Of a stretch of DNA of 64,000 nucleotides, positions 49,001-57,829 are shown one piece after another. How positions within the stretch are numbered: the stretch's first letter is position 1; each line of letters opens with the position of its first letter. Source of the stretch: Streptomyces sp. L2 (GTDB taxonomy: Bacteria > Actinomycetota > Actinomycetes > Streptomycetales > Streptomycetaceae); assembly GCF_004124325.1 (NCBI RefSeq), contig NZ_QBDT01000001.1:1054001-1118000 (forward strand), in the 5' to 3' direction. The position numbers and the translations under genes were made by a program. The notes beneath the pieces are model-generated. The model was not told the origin of the DNA, made no database searches, and saw only the letters and a list, made by a program, of their open reading frames with translations.

Positions 49001-49150
49001 GTGAGTCTCCTGGCTCCCGGGTCGCCGCTCGCCCCGCCTTCCCACCCCGGTCGGGGCGGTGGCCTGCCGGAACTCGCTCACCGGTCACAGTGGCGGGACC
49101 GCGCCGGATTCCCACCGGCTTCCTCGGACCGCCGTCGCCTGTTGTCACCG
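49001..49150 (-). ncRNA. Cobalamin (B12) riboswitch
   Basis: Read on the minus strand, the conserved elements come in order: AGCCGGTGGGAATCCGGCGC, GGTCCCGCCACTG (B12 box, 49088-49103), CCGGTGAGCGAG, and GAGCCAGGAGACTCAC (49001-49016). A GC hairpin CCGGGG...CCCCGG (about 48960-48978) next to the GGGAGGGGAG ribosome-binding site could sequester it when cobalamin binds. It controls the [2Fe-2S] gene 59 nt downstream. Confidence 0.88.
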
Positions 49151-49189
49151 GTCATCATCTCATCGGGAGGGAGCGAGCCCCTCATCCGG

Positions 49190-49760
49190 CCGGTGCACGG
49201 GTCGGTTCGGCCGGTGCACGGGATGCTTCGGCCGGTGTACCGGACGGTTCGGACGGTGTACCGGACGGTTCGGCCGGCTGGTTCGCGGACTCCGGCCGGC
49301 CGGTTCAGCGGCTCGCCCTGCCGGCTCGCGGACTCCGGCCAGCCGACTCGCGGACTGCGGCCGGCCGGCTCGCGGGCTCTGACCGGCCGGCTCGCCGGTT
49401 GCGCCCGGCCGGTCCGCGGCCGCCGGCCAGCCGGTTCACGGGATCCGGCCGACTGGTTCAGCGCCCGGCCGGCTCGCGGACTCCGATCGGCCGGCTCGCG
49501 GGCTCAGACCGGCCGGTTCAGCGGCCCCGCCCAGCCGGTTCACGGGATCCGGCCGACTGGTTCAGCGCCCGGCCGGCTCGCGGACTCCGATCGGCCGGCT
49601 CGCGGGCTCAGACCGGCCGGTTCAGCGGCCCCGCCCAGCCGATTCAGCCGCCCCGCCCGCCCAACTTAGCCGCCGGGCCAGCCGGTACGGCGGCTCCGCC
49701 CGCCCAACTTGGCCGCCGGCCCGGCCCGTTCAGCGGCTCCGCCCGGCCGTGTCTGACGGC
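49190..49760. repeat. Degenerate GGCCGG(C/T)TC repeat tract with a 104-bp tandem duplication
   Basis: About 570 bp built of 20-25-bp variants such as GGCCGGCTCGCGGACTCCGG and GGCCGGTTCAGCGGCCCCGC. Within it, a 104-bp unit starting CCGGTTCACGGGATCCGGCC is repeated perfectly (49431-49534 and 49535 to about 49640). Plus-strand frames through it look like repetitive protein but have no start context; it is treated as non-coding, lying downstream of the TPR gene. Confidence 0.75.
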
Positions 49761-49768
49761 CGGCGCCC

Positions 49769-52717
49769 TCACTCCTCGTCGCGCAGGCGCGCCGCCAGGG
49801 AGGTCAGCGGTTCGGTCTCCTCCGTGTAGCCGAGGGCGGTCAGGTGGGAGATGGCCGCGTCGAGGCGGGTGAGGGCGGGGGCCGGGCGTTCCAGGTAGAC
49901 GCCCTCGACCGCGCCGGCGAGGCGGACGCACTCGGCCCACTCGCCGGCCCGCTCCTCGTCCGGTCCGGGCTCGCCGAGCAGGGTGAGGGCCTTGTCCAGG
50001 GCGGTGAGGGCGTCGTCGTAGGCGCCGGCGTAGGCGTTGACCCGACCGTGCTCGTAGGCCAGCGCGGTGTCCAGGGAGCGGCCGCGGGGCTCATAGCCGG
50101 CCTCGCGGGCCTCGTCGGCGACCCGGCCTGCGTGGGCGAGGTACGCGAGGGCGTGGGTGAGGCCGTCGGCGCCCTCCCGCTGAGCCTGGAGGCGGGCGAG
50201 TTCCCGCAGGCAGCTGCTGAGCTGCTCGTAGCGCGGGGCCTCGGCGTGGGCGGCGAGGGCCTGGTCGGCGGCCTCGCGGGCCCGGTCGAACTCGCCTGAT
50301 TCGCCGAGGAGTACGGCCGTCTCCGCGGCGATCATGGCATGGCTACCGGGGTCGTCGGCCCAGGCGGCCGACTCGGCCGCGAGGGCGACGAACTCCGCGG
50401 TGGCGGCCTTCAGGTCCTCGCCCTCGTGCAGGGCGCGGGCGCGGGTCAGGCGCAGTTGGGCGACGAGTCGGTCGTCCAGTTCTCCCGCGGTGACGTCGGG
50501 TTCGGCGAGGAGGGAGTCGAGCAGCGCGATGCAGTCCTCGACGCGGCCGAGGTCGAGAGTGAGCTGGGCCGCGTTGCTGTAGGCGCAGAACGCCTCCGTA
50601 CGGCTGCCGTGGCGCAGGCCCAGTTCGGCCGAGCGCGTCAGGTGGCGCAGTGCCTCGTCGGGGCGGCCCAGGCGCATGGCGGTCTCGGCCAGGTCGCCGT
50701 GGAGGCGGGCGGTGCCGACGGCGTCGGCCGGCCAGTCGGCGGCGAGGCGGAGGCTCTCGGTCAGGTCGGCGTGGGCGGCCTCGGCGTCGCGGAGGCCGAG
50801 CCGGAAGCGGGCGCGCAGTCCGAGGGTGCGGGGCAGGTGCCAGGCGGGGCCGTCGGCCCTGAGCCGGTCGAGGAGTGCGTCGATCTCGGTGACGGCGGCG
50901 GGCAGGTCGCCGGAGATGGCGTGCGTGCCGGCCCGCAGCATCAGGGCGCCGGAGATCTGTCCGGCTATGGCGTGCCGGGTGGCGAACGCGTGCAGCGCGT
51001 CTACCTCGGCGCGGGCCGGCGCGATGTGCTCCTCGCTCCGCGTGGTCTGCAGGCGCAGGCCGAGCGCGGTCGCCCGGAGCCGCAGCAGCCGGGCCTCCTG
51101 GTACGGGGCCAGGTCCGGCGTCTCCTCTTGGAGGCGGGTGACAGCCGCGTGGGCCTCGGTGAGCGCTGCGGCCTGCTCCTCGGCCGTGCCGGGGCCCTGC
51201 CCGGTGAGCTCGGCGGCGGCGAAGGCGGCGCAGGCGCGGGCGACCGCCGCGTCACCGGCCGCGCCGGTCTCGTCGTACAGGGCGGCGGCCTGCTCCTGGA
51301 GGTCCGCCGCCGCGGCGAACTCGTCCTTCTCGCCGGCCCGGCTCGCCTCGTCGGCCAGCAGGTCCGCGCGGAGCCGGGCGAGCGGGCCGACGGCCGGGTC
51401 GTCGGGGTGGGTGTAGTCGGCGGCGGCGAGGAGCGTGCGCAGCCGCGCCCAGCAGGCCGTGGCGTCCGGATGTCCCTCGGCGTCCAGGGCGCGGGCCCGG
51501 AGGACGAGTTCGGGCAGTGCCTCGGGTACGGCGGCTGCCGCGCGGGCGGTGGGCGCGGCGACCGGTGCGGCCGTGACGTCCGGGGTGACGTCGTCGAGGG
51601 CGCGGGTGCGCAGGGTCAGTTCGAGGGTGTCCAGGAGCGGGGCACGGTCGAGGCGGTCCCGGCGGCGGTCGGCGTGTGCGGTGGTGCCGTTGCGGGCGTC
51701 GAAACGGGCGGCGAGGTCGTCGGCGCGGCCGCGCACCTCGGCGCGCAGGGCGGCCACCGTCCAGGCGCGGCCCGGGTATCCGGCGGCGGGCAGCGCGCCG
51801 TGGCCGAGGGTTTCGACGCGCTGGAGGAGGACCTCGACGCCGGTGAGGAAGTCGAGCAGGTCGCGCGGCGAGTCGACCTCCTCGAACAGGTTGCGGTTCT
51901 CGGCGAGCAGTTCCAGACCGCGTGCCTCGTTGCCGGTCAGCGCGCAGAACTCCAGGTGCCGGCCCACCTCTCCGGGCATCGAGGGGTTGCGGCGGCAGGC
52001 GCGGTAGCCGGCCAGGTGCAGTTCGCGGGCGCGGTCGGCGCGGCCGGTGCGCAGCAGGGGCAGCAGCGCGTACGACACGGAGCGGGCGGGTTCCTCCTGG
52101 CAGGACTCCTTGCCGGCCAGGACGGGCTCCCAGGCGGCCAGCGCCCGCCGGTCGTCGCCGGCCGCGAGGTGGTGAAGGGCGCGTTCGCAGGTCTCGCAGG
52201 CCTCGCAGTCGCTGAGCCGGGTGCGGGCGCGGCCCGCCCACAGCTCGTAGGCGAGGGCGGTGTCCTCGCCCACGTGGGCGGCGAGCTGGTACGCCTGCCC
52301 GTAGTAGGGCTGGAGGCCGAGGCCGGCCTTCTCGTAGCGGTCACGCATCTCCGTCAGCCACTGGCGCAGGCTGGCCAGCGGGATCTCGGGCAGCGCGCGC
52401 AGGGCGTTGGCGACCCACTTGAACCGCCAGAACAGGGTGTGGCGCAGCCGCTCGTCGAAGACGTCGGGCTGCTCGTCGAAGAGGGTGAGCAGCCGGGCGA
52501 AGACGACGGGTGACTTACGTGGTTCGGAGCCGTAGGTGTACGCCTCCTGCAGTTCGAGGAGGGCGTGCACGAGCGGGCGGGGCTCGGCGAACTGCTCGGC
52601 GGCCTCGGCGAGTTCCTCGGCGGTGACGGTGCGGGTACGGCCGTAGGGGCGCCGGTCGTTCTCCTGGAGCGCCTGGTACAGCTCGTCGGTGGTCTGGGGA
52701 TGGGGTGCGGTCGGCAT
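49769..52717 (-). CDS. Large TPR-repeat protein coupled to Hsp90
   Basis: A 982-residue, almost all-helical protein rich in Ala/Leu/Arg repeats of about 34-40 residues (for example AVTEIDALLDRLRADGPAWHLPRTLGLRAR and EALRHLTRSAELGLRHGSRTEAFCAYSNAA), typical of tetratricopeptide solenoids. A cysteine cluster DCEACETCERAL lies in the first third. It has no signal or enzyme domain. The ATG at 52715-52717 is only 2 bp after the Hsp90 stop; open frame further upstream is a shadow of the Hsp90 gene. It is probably a scaffold or co-chaperone-like partner of the Hsp90 protein (inference from coupling). Confidence 0.88.
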   Translation of the reverse strand: MPTAPHPQTTDELYQALQENDRRPYGRTRTVTAEELAEAAEQFAEPRPLVHALLELQEAYTYGSEPRKSPVVFARLLTLFDEQPDVFDERLRHTLFWRFKWVANALRALPEIPLASLRQWLTEMRDRYEKAGLGLQPYYGQAYQLAAHVGEDTALAYELWAGRARTRLSDCEACETCERALHHLAAGDDRRALAAWEPVLAGKESCQEEPARSVSYALLPLLRTGRADRARELHLAGYRACRRNPSMPGEVGRHLEFCALTGNEARGLELLAENRNLFEEVDSPRDLLDFLTGVEVLLQRVETLGHGALPAAGYPGRAWTVAALRAEVRGRADDLAARFDARNGTTAHADRRRDRLDRAPLLDTLELTLRTRALDDVTPDVTAAPVAAPTARAAAAVPEALPELVLRARALDAEGHPDATACWARLRTLLAAADYTHPDDPAVGPLARLRADLLADEASRAGEKDEFAAAADLQEQAAALYDETGAAGDAAVARACAAFAAAELTGQGPGTAEEQAAALTEAHAAVTRLQEETPDLAPYQEARLLRLRATALGLRLQTTRSEEHIAPARAEVDALHAFATRHAIAGQISGALMLRAGTHAISGDLPAAVTEIDALLDRLRADGPAWHLPRTLGLRARFRLGLRDAEAAHADLTESLRLAADWPADAVGTARLHGDLAETAMRLGRPDEALRHLTRSAELGLRHGSRTEAFCAYSNAAQLTLDLGRVEDCIALLDSLLAEPDVTAGELDDRLVAQLRLTRARALHEGEDLKAATAEFVALAAESAAWADDPGSHAMIAAETAVLLGESGEFDRAREAADQALAAHAEAPRYEQLSSCLRELARLQAQREGADGLTHALAYLAHAGRVADEAREAGYEPRGRSLDTALAYEHGRVNAYAGAYDDALTALDKALTLLGEPGPDEERAGEWAECVRLAGAVEGVYLERPAPALTRLDAAISHLTALGYTEETEPLTSLAARLRDEE

Positions 52718-52719
52718 CG

Positions 52720-54570
52720 TCAGCTGTCCTTGCGGAGGGCGTGGGCGAGGAGGTCGAGGAAGGAGCGGTTGATGAGGCTCGACTCGGCGGGCCGGAGGGG
52801 GCGCCGCGACAGCAGCGCCGCCTGCCCGTAGAGGGCTTCGGCGCTGGTCCGGGCCAGTTCGGGCTCGTCGATGGCGACGGCGGTGCGGACCAGCGGGTTG
52901 AGCCGGTTGAGGATCAGCTGGGCGCGGGGGGCCTCCTGGCGGAGGGCGCCGAGGATGTCGCCCCAGAGGCCGCCCTCCTGCTCGCGGGCGAGCTGGGAGC
53001 GGGTGCGCTCGTGCCGGGCCTCGCGGCTGTCGACCAGGAGGGCGGGTGCGGAGGCGGGCTGGAAGGTGCGCAGCGCGACGTCGCAGTCGAAGACGGCGAG
53101 CGCGTCGCGGGCCCGGGCGAGGTAGGCCGCGGCGGCCAGTTCCGTCTCCCGGTCGACGGGGTCGAGGTGCGCGGTGAGGGTGGCCGGGTCGAGGTCGGCG
53201 ACGGTCGCCTCGGGCCTGATCTCCGGGAGCCGGTGGACCAGTTCGCGGTCGTAGGTGTAGCCGCCGTTGACGACGCCGAGCCCGGCGGCCGAGGCGATCG
53301 CGGCGACCTGCCGGAACTCCTCCACGCTGGAGGTGACGAGCACGGTGCGGTGGGTGCGGGCGAACTCGTCGAGGGTGCAGTGCCCGTCGGTGGTCTCGAA
53401 CGGCAGCCAGGGCAGCAGCATCCGCAGGATCTCGTCGTCGTGCACGGCGAGGGACTTCACGGCCAGGTGGTGGGCGTGCAGGAATCGGGCGAGCAGGTCC
53501 GGGTCGCTGGCGGCGGTACGGGCGATCCACGCGCGCAGCCGCTCGGCGAGGGCGTCGCGGACGGCGGCGAGGGTGTCGTCCTCGTACAGGGACTCGCGGG
53601 ACGCCGTCGGGCGCAGGCTCTCGGCGTCGACGACGCAGCGGACGAAGAACGCCCACTCGGGCAGGATCTCCTCTGCCTGCTCGGACAGCAGCATGCCCTT
53701 GACGTGCACACGGTGCCCGTGGCGCCGGCCGGCCGGTACCGTCTCGGGCAGCACGCAGGCGATGCCCTTGAGGCCCACGGCCGGGAGGTCCAGCTCGATG
53801 GTGTCCAGCGGGGTGAAGCCGAAAACGTCCTCGCCGTACGCGGCGAGCGCGCGGGAGCGGGCTCCTGGGGTGGGGTACGTACGCGCCCAGGGTGCGGGCT
53901 CGGGGTTGACGGACGTGCCGGTGCCCGCGCTGTGGTCGGTGAAGGTCACCGGGTGGCGCAGCAGGGAGCCGAAGTGCCGGGCCAGCGCGTGCACCTGGGC
54001 CGGGCGCGTCCACTCGCCGGCGTCGGCGCGGGGCGTGAGCGTGACGGTGGTGCCGGGGCGGGGGCGGGCGGAGGCGGGCAGGGTGCGGACGGTGTAGCTG
54101 CCGTCGCCGCGGCCGCGCCACTCGACGGCGGGGGCGTCGGGGGTGCGGGCGGAGCGGCTCACGACGTGGATCTCGTCGGCGACGAGGAAGCAGGAGAGCA
54201 GGCCGATGCCGAACTGGCCGATGAAGTCGGCGCGCTGCTCCGCCACTTGCTCGGCACGTTTGCTGCTGCGGCCGATCGTGGCGAGGAAGGTGTGCACATC
54301 GGCCTCGGTGAGGCCGATTCCGTCGTCCTCGACACGGACCACCGCGTTGTCGGCGTACAGCCGGATACCGAACGCGTCGGCGGGGGCGGCGGGTTCGAGG
54401 GCGTGCCGGGCGGTGAGCGCGTCGACCGCGTTCTGCATCAGTTCGCGCAGGTAGACGCGGGGGCTGGAGTAGAGGTGGTGGGAGAGGAGGTCGACGAGGC
54501 CGCGCAGGTCCACCTGGAAGGTGCGGTCGGCGCCGGGGGCCGAGGTCGGGGCGGTGTCGGGCAGAGTCAT
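52720..54570 (-). CDS. Hsp90-family molecular chaperone (HtpG-like)
   Basis: A 616-residue GHKL ATPase chaperone. N-domain motifs: LVDLLSHHLYSSPRVYLREL with MQNAVDA (ATP-binding Asn), VEDDGIGLT, and FIGQFGIGLLSCFLVADEI (lid/G-box). The middle domain has VHVKGMLLSEQAEEILPEWAFFVRC with Arg in SRESLYEDD. The C-terminal dimerisation region is shorter and divergent from E. coli HtpG. It is the middle gene of a three-gene minus-strand group, with a TPR protein 2 bp downstream and a hypothetical gene 73 bp upstream of it convergently ordered on the same strand. Confidence 0.93.
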   Translation of the reverse strand: MTLPDTAPTSAPGADRTFQVDLRGLVDLLSHHLYSSPRVYLRELMQNAVDALTARHALEPAAPADAFGIRLYADNAVVRVEDDGIGLTEADVHTFLATIGRSSKRAEQVAEQRADFIGQFGIGLLSCFLVADEIHVVSRSARTPDAPAVEWRGRGDGSYTVRTLPASARPRPGTTVTLTPRADAGEWTRPAQVHALARHFGSLLRHPVTFTDHSAGTGTSVNPEPAPWARTYPTPGARSRALAAYGEDVFGFTPLDTIELDLPAVGLKGIACVLPETVPAGRRHGHRVHVKGMLLSEQAEEILPEWAFFVRCVVDAESLRPTASRESLYEDDTLAAVRDALAERLRAWIARTAASDPDLLARFLHAHHLAVKSLAVHDDEILRMLLPWLPFETTDGHCTLDEFARTHRTVLVTSSVEEFRQVAAIASAAGLGVVNGGYTYDRELVHRLPEIRPEATVADLDPATLTAHLDPVDRETELAAAAYLARARDALAVFDCDVALRTFQPASAPALLVDSREARHERTRSQLAREQEGGLWGDILGALRQEAPRAQLILNRLNPLVRTAVAIDEPELARTSAEALYGQAALLSRRPLRPAESSLINRSFLDLLAHALRKDS

Positions 54571-54643
54571 CGGGCAGTCCGGGGTGAGTGGTCGGGGAGT
54601 GGCAGAAGGGTGCGCCGCTCGGTGCCGGTGGCGGGGTGACGGC

Positions 54644-55627
54644 TCAGGCGTGGCGTGCGAGGTAGGCGTACCGCTTCTCCGCGTTCGCCACGTACCGCCA
54701 GGCGTCCGGGGTGTAGGCGCCCTTCAGCTCGCGGAGGACGCGCGGGCACACGACGTTCTCGCCGGCCAGCGACAGCGCCACCGCGAACGTGTTGAAGTCG
54801 TGCTGCCAGCCCGGGCGGCGCTGGTGGGCGGGATACAGGATGCTGCGCTCGGCGGCCTCGCTCAGCTCGGCCCGGACAACCGGATGCTTGAGGCAGTCCG
54901 TGTCGTCCGACTCCATCCAGTCCTCGATGTGGGCGACGGCGATGACACAGCCCAGACGGTGGCCGTCGGGGGCTCCGGCGAACGCCTTCCGGGCGAAGGC
55001 GAGGGCCTGCCCCGGCTCTCCGCCCCAGCGGGGCTGCAGTTGCGACACCCACTGGACGTGGGTCGCGAGGTCCAGCGGGTCGCGGCGCAGGGCGGCGTCG
55101 CGCCGGGTCTCGTTGACGGCCGCGCCCAGCGACATGCCGCGGCCGGAGGTGAGCAGGTGGCACCACGGGGTGACCCACTCCGGCCGCAACTCGGCGGCCT
55201 CCAGGAGGTGTTCCTCCGCGATGACGAGCCGCTCGCGGAACACCCGCCACTGTTCCGGGCTGACGTCCGAGGCACGGGCGCGGGTGCGGGCCTCCCAGCC
55301 CCAGCTGATGTACCGCGCCCCCGAGATCAGCAGGGCCGTCGCCCGGTGCTCCTTGTCCTCCTCGACGGCCCGGCCGATCCAGTCCTGCACGCCGGGCAGG
55401 TCGGCGAGTTCACCGAGAACCCGGTCGTCATGGCCGAGGTCGAAGGGGGTCAGCGCCGCCTTGACCGACTCCCAGTCGCCCATCTCGGCCGCGTGCACCA
55501 GGGTGAGGACGCGGGTGTCCCCGAGTGCCTGGAGCGTGTACATCCCGTTTCTCTTGCGCGGCGCGGGCAGGGCCCACGGATCCGCCTCCGGTCTCTGACC
55601 GCCCCTGCCGAACAGCTTGCCGAACAT
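54644..55627 (-). CDS. Conserved hypothetical protein upstream of the Hsp90/TPR pair
   Basis: A 327-residue soluble, helical protein. It starts MFGKLFGRGGQRPEADPWAL and contains TLVHAAEMGDWESVKAALTPF (ankyrin/TPR-like), ALLISGARYISWGWEARTRARASDV and WRYVANAEKRYAYLARHA. It resembles actinobacterial proteins of unknown function that look like degenerate TPR/Sel1 repeats. GGGGAGGG precedes the ATG at 55625-55627. It is 73 bp from the Hsp90 start and may share its promoter. Function unknown. Confidence 0.78.
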   Translation of the reverse strand: MFGKLFGRGGQRPEADPWALPAPRKRNGMYTLQALGDTRVLTLVHAAEMGDWESVKAALTPFDLGHDDRVLGELADLPGVQDWIGRAVEEDKEHRATALLISGARYISWGWEARTRARASDVSPEQWRVFRERLVIAEEHLLEAAELRPEWVTPWCHLLTSGRGMSLGAAVNETRRDAALRRDPLDLATHVQWVSQLQPRWGGEPGQALAFARKAFAGAPDGHRLGCVIAVAHIEDWMESDDTDCLKHPVVRAELSEAAERSILYPAHQRRPGWQHDFNTFAVALSLAGENVVCPRVLRELKGAYTPDAWRYVANAEKRYAYLARHA

Positions 55628-55726
55628 GCCGCGCCCTCCCCTGGTCCCGCGTGATCGTCCGTGCAGCATAAGCGGCCCCACCGACAGCGCTGCCACAGGG
55701 TTTTCCCGCCAGCTCGGGTCATCGGG

Positions 55727-57829
55727 TCAGAGGTCGGCCGGACCGCCCAGGCCGGTGAGGGCGCCCACAGGGTCGGGGTCGGGGGTGCCGCGCGGCCACC
55801 AGTCGTCCTGGCCGGGTTCGGACTCGTAGGCGTACCACAGCGCGTCCTGGCCGAGGCGGAGCTGGAGCCGGCCGCCCGGGTGGGTGAGGCGGTTGCGCCA
55901 GGGGCGGAACACGGGGAAGTCGGCGGCGAGCAGGAGCGGGCGGGCCCGGTCGAAGCGCCCGGCGGGCGGGTCCCAGGGTTCTTCGAGCACGGCCAGGCCG
56001 TCGAGTCCGCCCTGCCGCCAGGCGGCGACGGCCCGCGCCAGATCGGCGGGGGTGCGGCCGGTGGCCGCGGCGAGGGTGGCGTACAGGGCGCGGGTGGCGG
56101 CGGTCAGTCCGGAGCCGGGGCGGGCGGCGGCGAGGCGCACCGCGTCCTGCCACAGGGTCAGTTCGCCGACCGAGTCATGACCGGTGCCGAGCAGGGTGTG
56201 CGCGCGGGCGGCGGCGTCGGTGGCGAGCTGGTCCAGCGCGAAGGGGTCGGGGCCGCCGGGCGCCCCCGGGTAGACGGGGGGCTGCTCGGGGTGCGGTGGC
56301 AGTGGCAAGGGGGGTGGCAGCGGCGGGAGTCGGCGCGGGGCGAGGGCCTCGGCCGCGCGGACGCCGGGCAGGGTCCGCGGCTCCCGCTCCTGGGCGGCGC
56401 GGGCCGCGCGGGCGGCGCTGCGCCGGGAGAGCGCGTCGAGGAGTTCCCTTTCGCCCCGGCCGCGCAGCAGGAGCAGCACGAAGGGGTCGGCGTCGAGCAG
56501 ACGCGCCGTCTGGTAGCAGAGGGCGGCCGCGTGTTTGCAGGGGTGCCCCGAGTCGGGGCAGCTGCAGCGGGGGGCGAGGTCGCCGGGGCCGGGCAGCAGG
56601 GGTACGCCGCAGTCCGCCAGGGAGTGCGGCAACTCCTTGTCGAGGAGGGCAGCGATGTGCCCCGGGCGGTCGGCGGCGGCGTCCAGGAAGCGGTCCCAGT
56701 CGTCGTCCTCCAGTGTGCGCAGCCGCACCTGGACCCGGTAGGGCCGCGGCCGGCTCCCCCGCACGTACGCCAGCACCAGCCCCGGCGTCACGGTGATCGC
56801 GTCCACGTGCCCCTGCTCGGCATAACCCCGCCCCCGCGCCAACCGCTTGACGTCGAGCGCCCCCTGCTCCAACGCGTCGACCCACGCGTTCCCCCACCAA
56901 CTCTCGGCGAACTCCGCACCGCCCTCGCGGGCCGCGAACGCCGGGAAGGTACGCCGGAGGTCGGTGTCCCGGTGGGGGGCGGCCATGCTGAGGGGGAGCC
57001 TGGGGGATGCGGGGGCCGGGCGACGGGTCCGGTCGTGGCCGGGGCCGGGGGCAGCGGGATACGGCTCGGCGGGGCCCGGCATTTCGGTATGGGCGGCGCC
57101 GCCGGAACCGGCGTCGACCGGGTCGGGGGCGGGCTCGGTACGGCTGAGCGCGCCACTGGAGTCGCCGGGGTGGCCGCCGGTGTCGCCGGGGTGGGGTTCG
57201 GTCGGGCCGGGCACGCCGGCGGTGGGTTCCTGGCCCTGGGCCGGGGGGTGGCCGGTGGCGGACCGGTCCTCCGGCAGCTCCCCTTCCTCCGCCCACGCGG
57301 GCATGCGGAAGGCGTTCGAGAGGAAGTGCCGCATGTCGCGGACGGCTTGGGCCCGGTCAGGCCGGTGTTCCTCAAGGGGGCGCGGAGACGGGGAACCGGC
57401 GGGCGGCGCCGGTGTGCGTGGGCCGCGCCTGGCGCCGGGCGCCCTCGCCGCGTCTCCGCGCAGCGCGTCCCGCCGGGCGGCTCGGAGGGCTTCCCTGGCT
57501 ACGTCTGCGGGCCGGTCGGCATGCTGGGAGCGCCGTCCGTTCCCTCGGACTCCGGACGCCGACACCCCGGCCGCCGTCGGTCGTGGCCGCCCGGCGTCCA
57601 CCGATCCCTGCTCCGTGGTACCGGCCGGCCCGGACCTCCGCCCCCGCACCTCCTCCTGCTCCTGCTCCTGCTCCTGCTGCCCCTCAGCCTCTGGCCGCGC
57701 GGCCCCGTGCTCGGAACCTCCCGTCTGCGCAGGCGAGTCCTGCTCTGCGGCCGCCCTCTCCCGGGCCGCCCGGAGTGCCTCGCGGGCGGCGTCGGCGGGC
57801 CGGGGCGTGCCGGTGGCGTCGGCGGTCAT
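55727..57829 (-). CDS. SWIM zinc-finger protein, partner of SNF2 ATPase
   Basis: A 700-residue protein. The first ~270 residues are low-complexity with two copies of an A-D-x-A-R-E-A-L-R-A-A-R motif (residues about 12-30 and 108-122), a QEQEQEQEE run and Pro/Gly-rich linkers. Then a conserved domain starts RTFPAFAAREGGAEFAESWWGNAW and contains the SWIM motif RCSCPDSGHPCKHAAAL (CxC...CxH). SWIM fingers bind DNA or protein. The ATG overlaps the SNF2 stop by 4 bp (ATGA, 57826-57829), so the two proteins are made together. Confidence 0.9.
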   Translation of the reverse strand: MTADATGTPRPADAAREALRAARERAAAEQDSPAQTGGSEHGAARPEAEGQQEQEQEQEEVRGRRSGPAGTTEQGSVDAGRPRPTAAGVSASGVRGNGRRSQHADRPADVAREALRAARRDALRGDAARAPGARRGPRTPAPPAGSPSPRPLEEHRPDRAQAVRDMRHFLSNAFRMPAWAEEGELPEDRSATGHPPAQGQEPTAGVPGPTEPHPGDTGGHPGDSSGALSRTEPAPDPVDAGSGGAAHTEMPGPAEPYPAAPGPGHDRTRRPAPASPRLPLSMAAPHRDTDLRRTFPAFAAREGGAEFAESWWGNAWVDALEQGALDVKRLARGRGYAEQGHVDAITVTPGLVLAYVRGSRPRPYRVQVRLRTLEDDDWDRFLDAAADRPGHIAALLDKELPHSLADCGVPLLPGPGDLAPRCSCPDSGHPCKHAAALCYQTARLLDADPFVLLLLRGRGERELLDALSRRSAARAARAAQEREPRTLPGVRAAEALAPRRLPPLPPPLPLPPHPEQPPVYPGAPGGPDPFALDQLATDAAARAHTLLGTGHDSVGELTLWQDAVRLAAARPGSGLTAATRALYATLAAATGRTPADLARAVAAWRQGGLDGLAVLEEPWDPPAGRFDRARPLLLAADFPVFRPWRNRLTHPGGRLQLRLGQDALWYAYESEPGQDDWWPRGTPDPDPVGALTGLGGPADL

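Noticed and set aside
49190..49760. CRISPR array in the repeat tract
   Set aside because: Repeats are degenerate and contiguous with no unique spacers and no cas genes.
48817..49872. Plus-strand open frames across the riboswitch and repeat tract
   Set aside because: They run opposite the [2Fe-2S] gene and through the GGCCGG repeats; composition is Arg/Pro/Gly-rich and no start context is seen.
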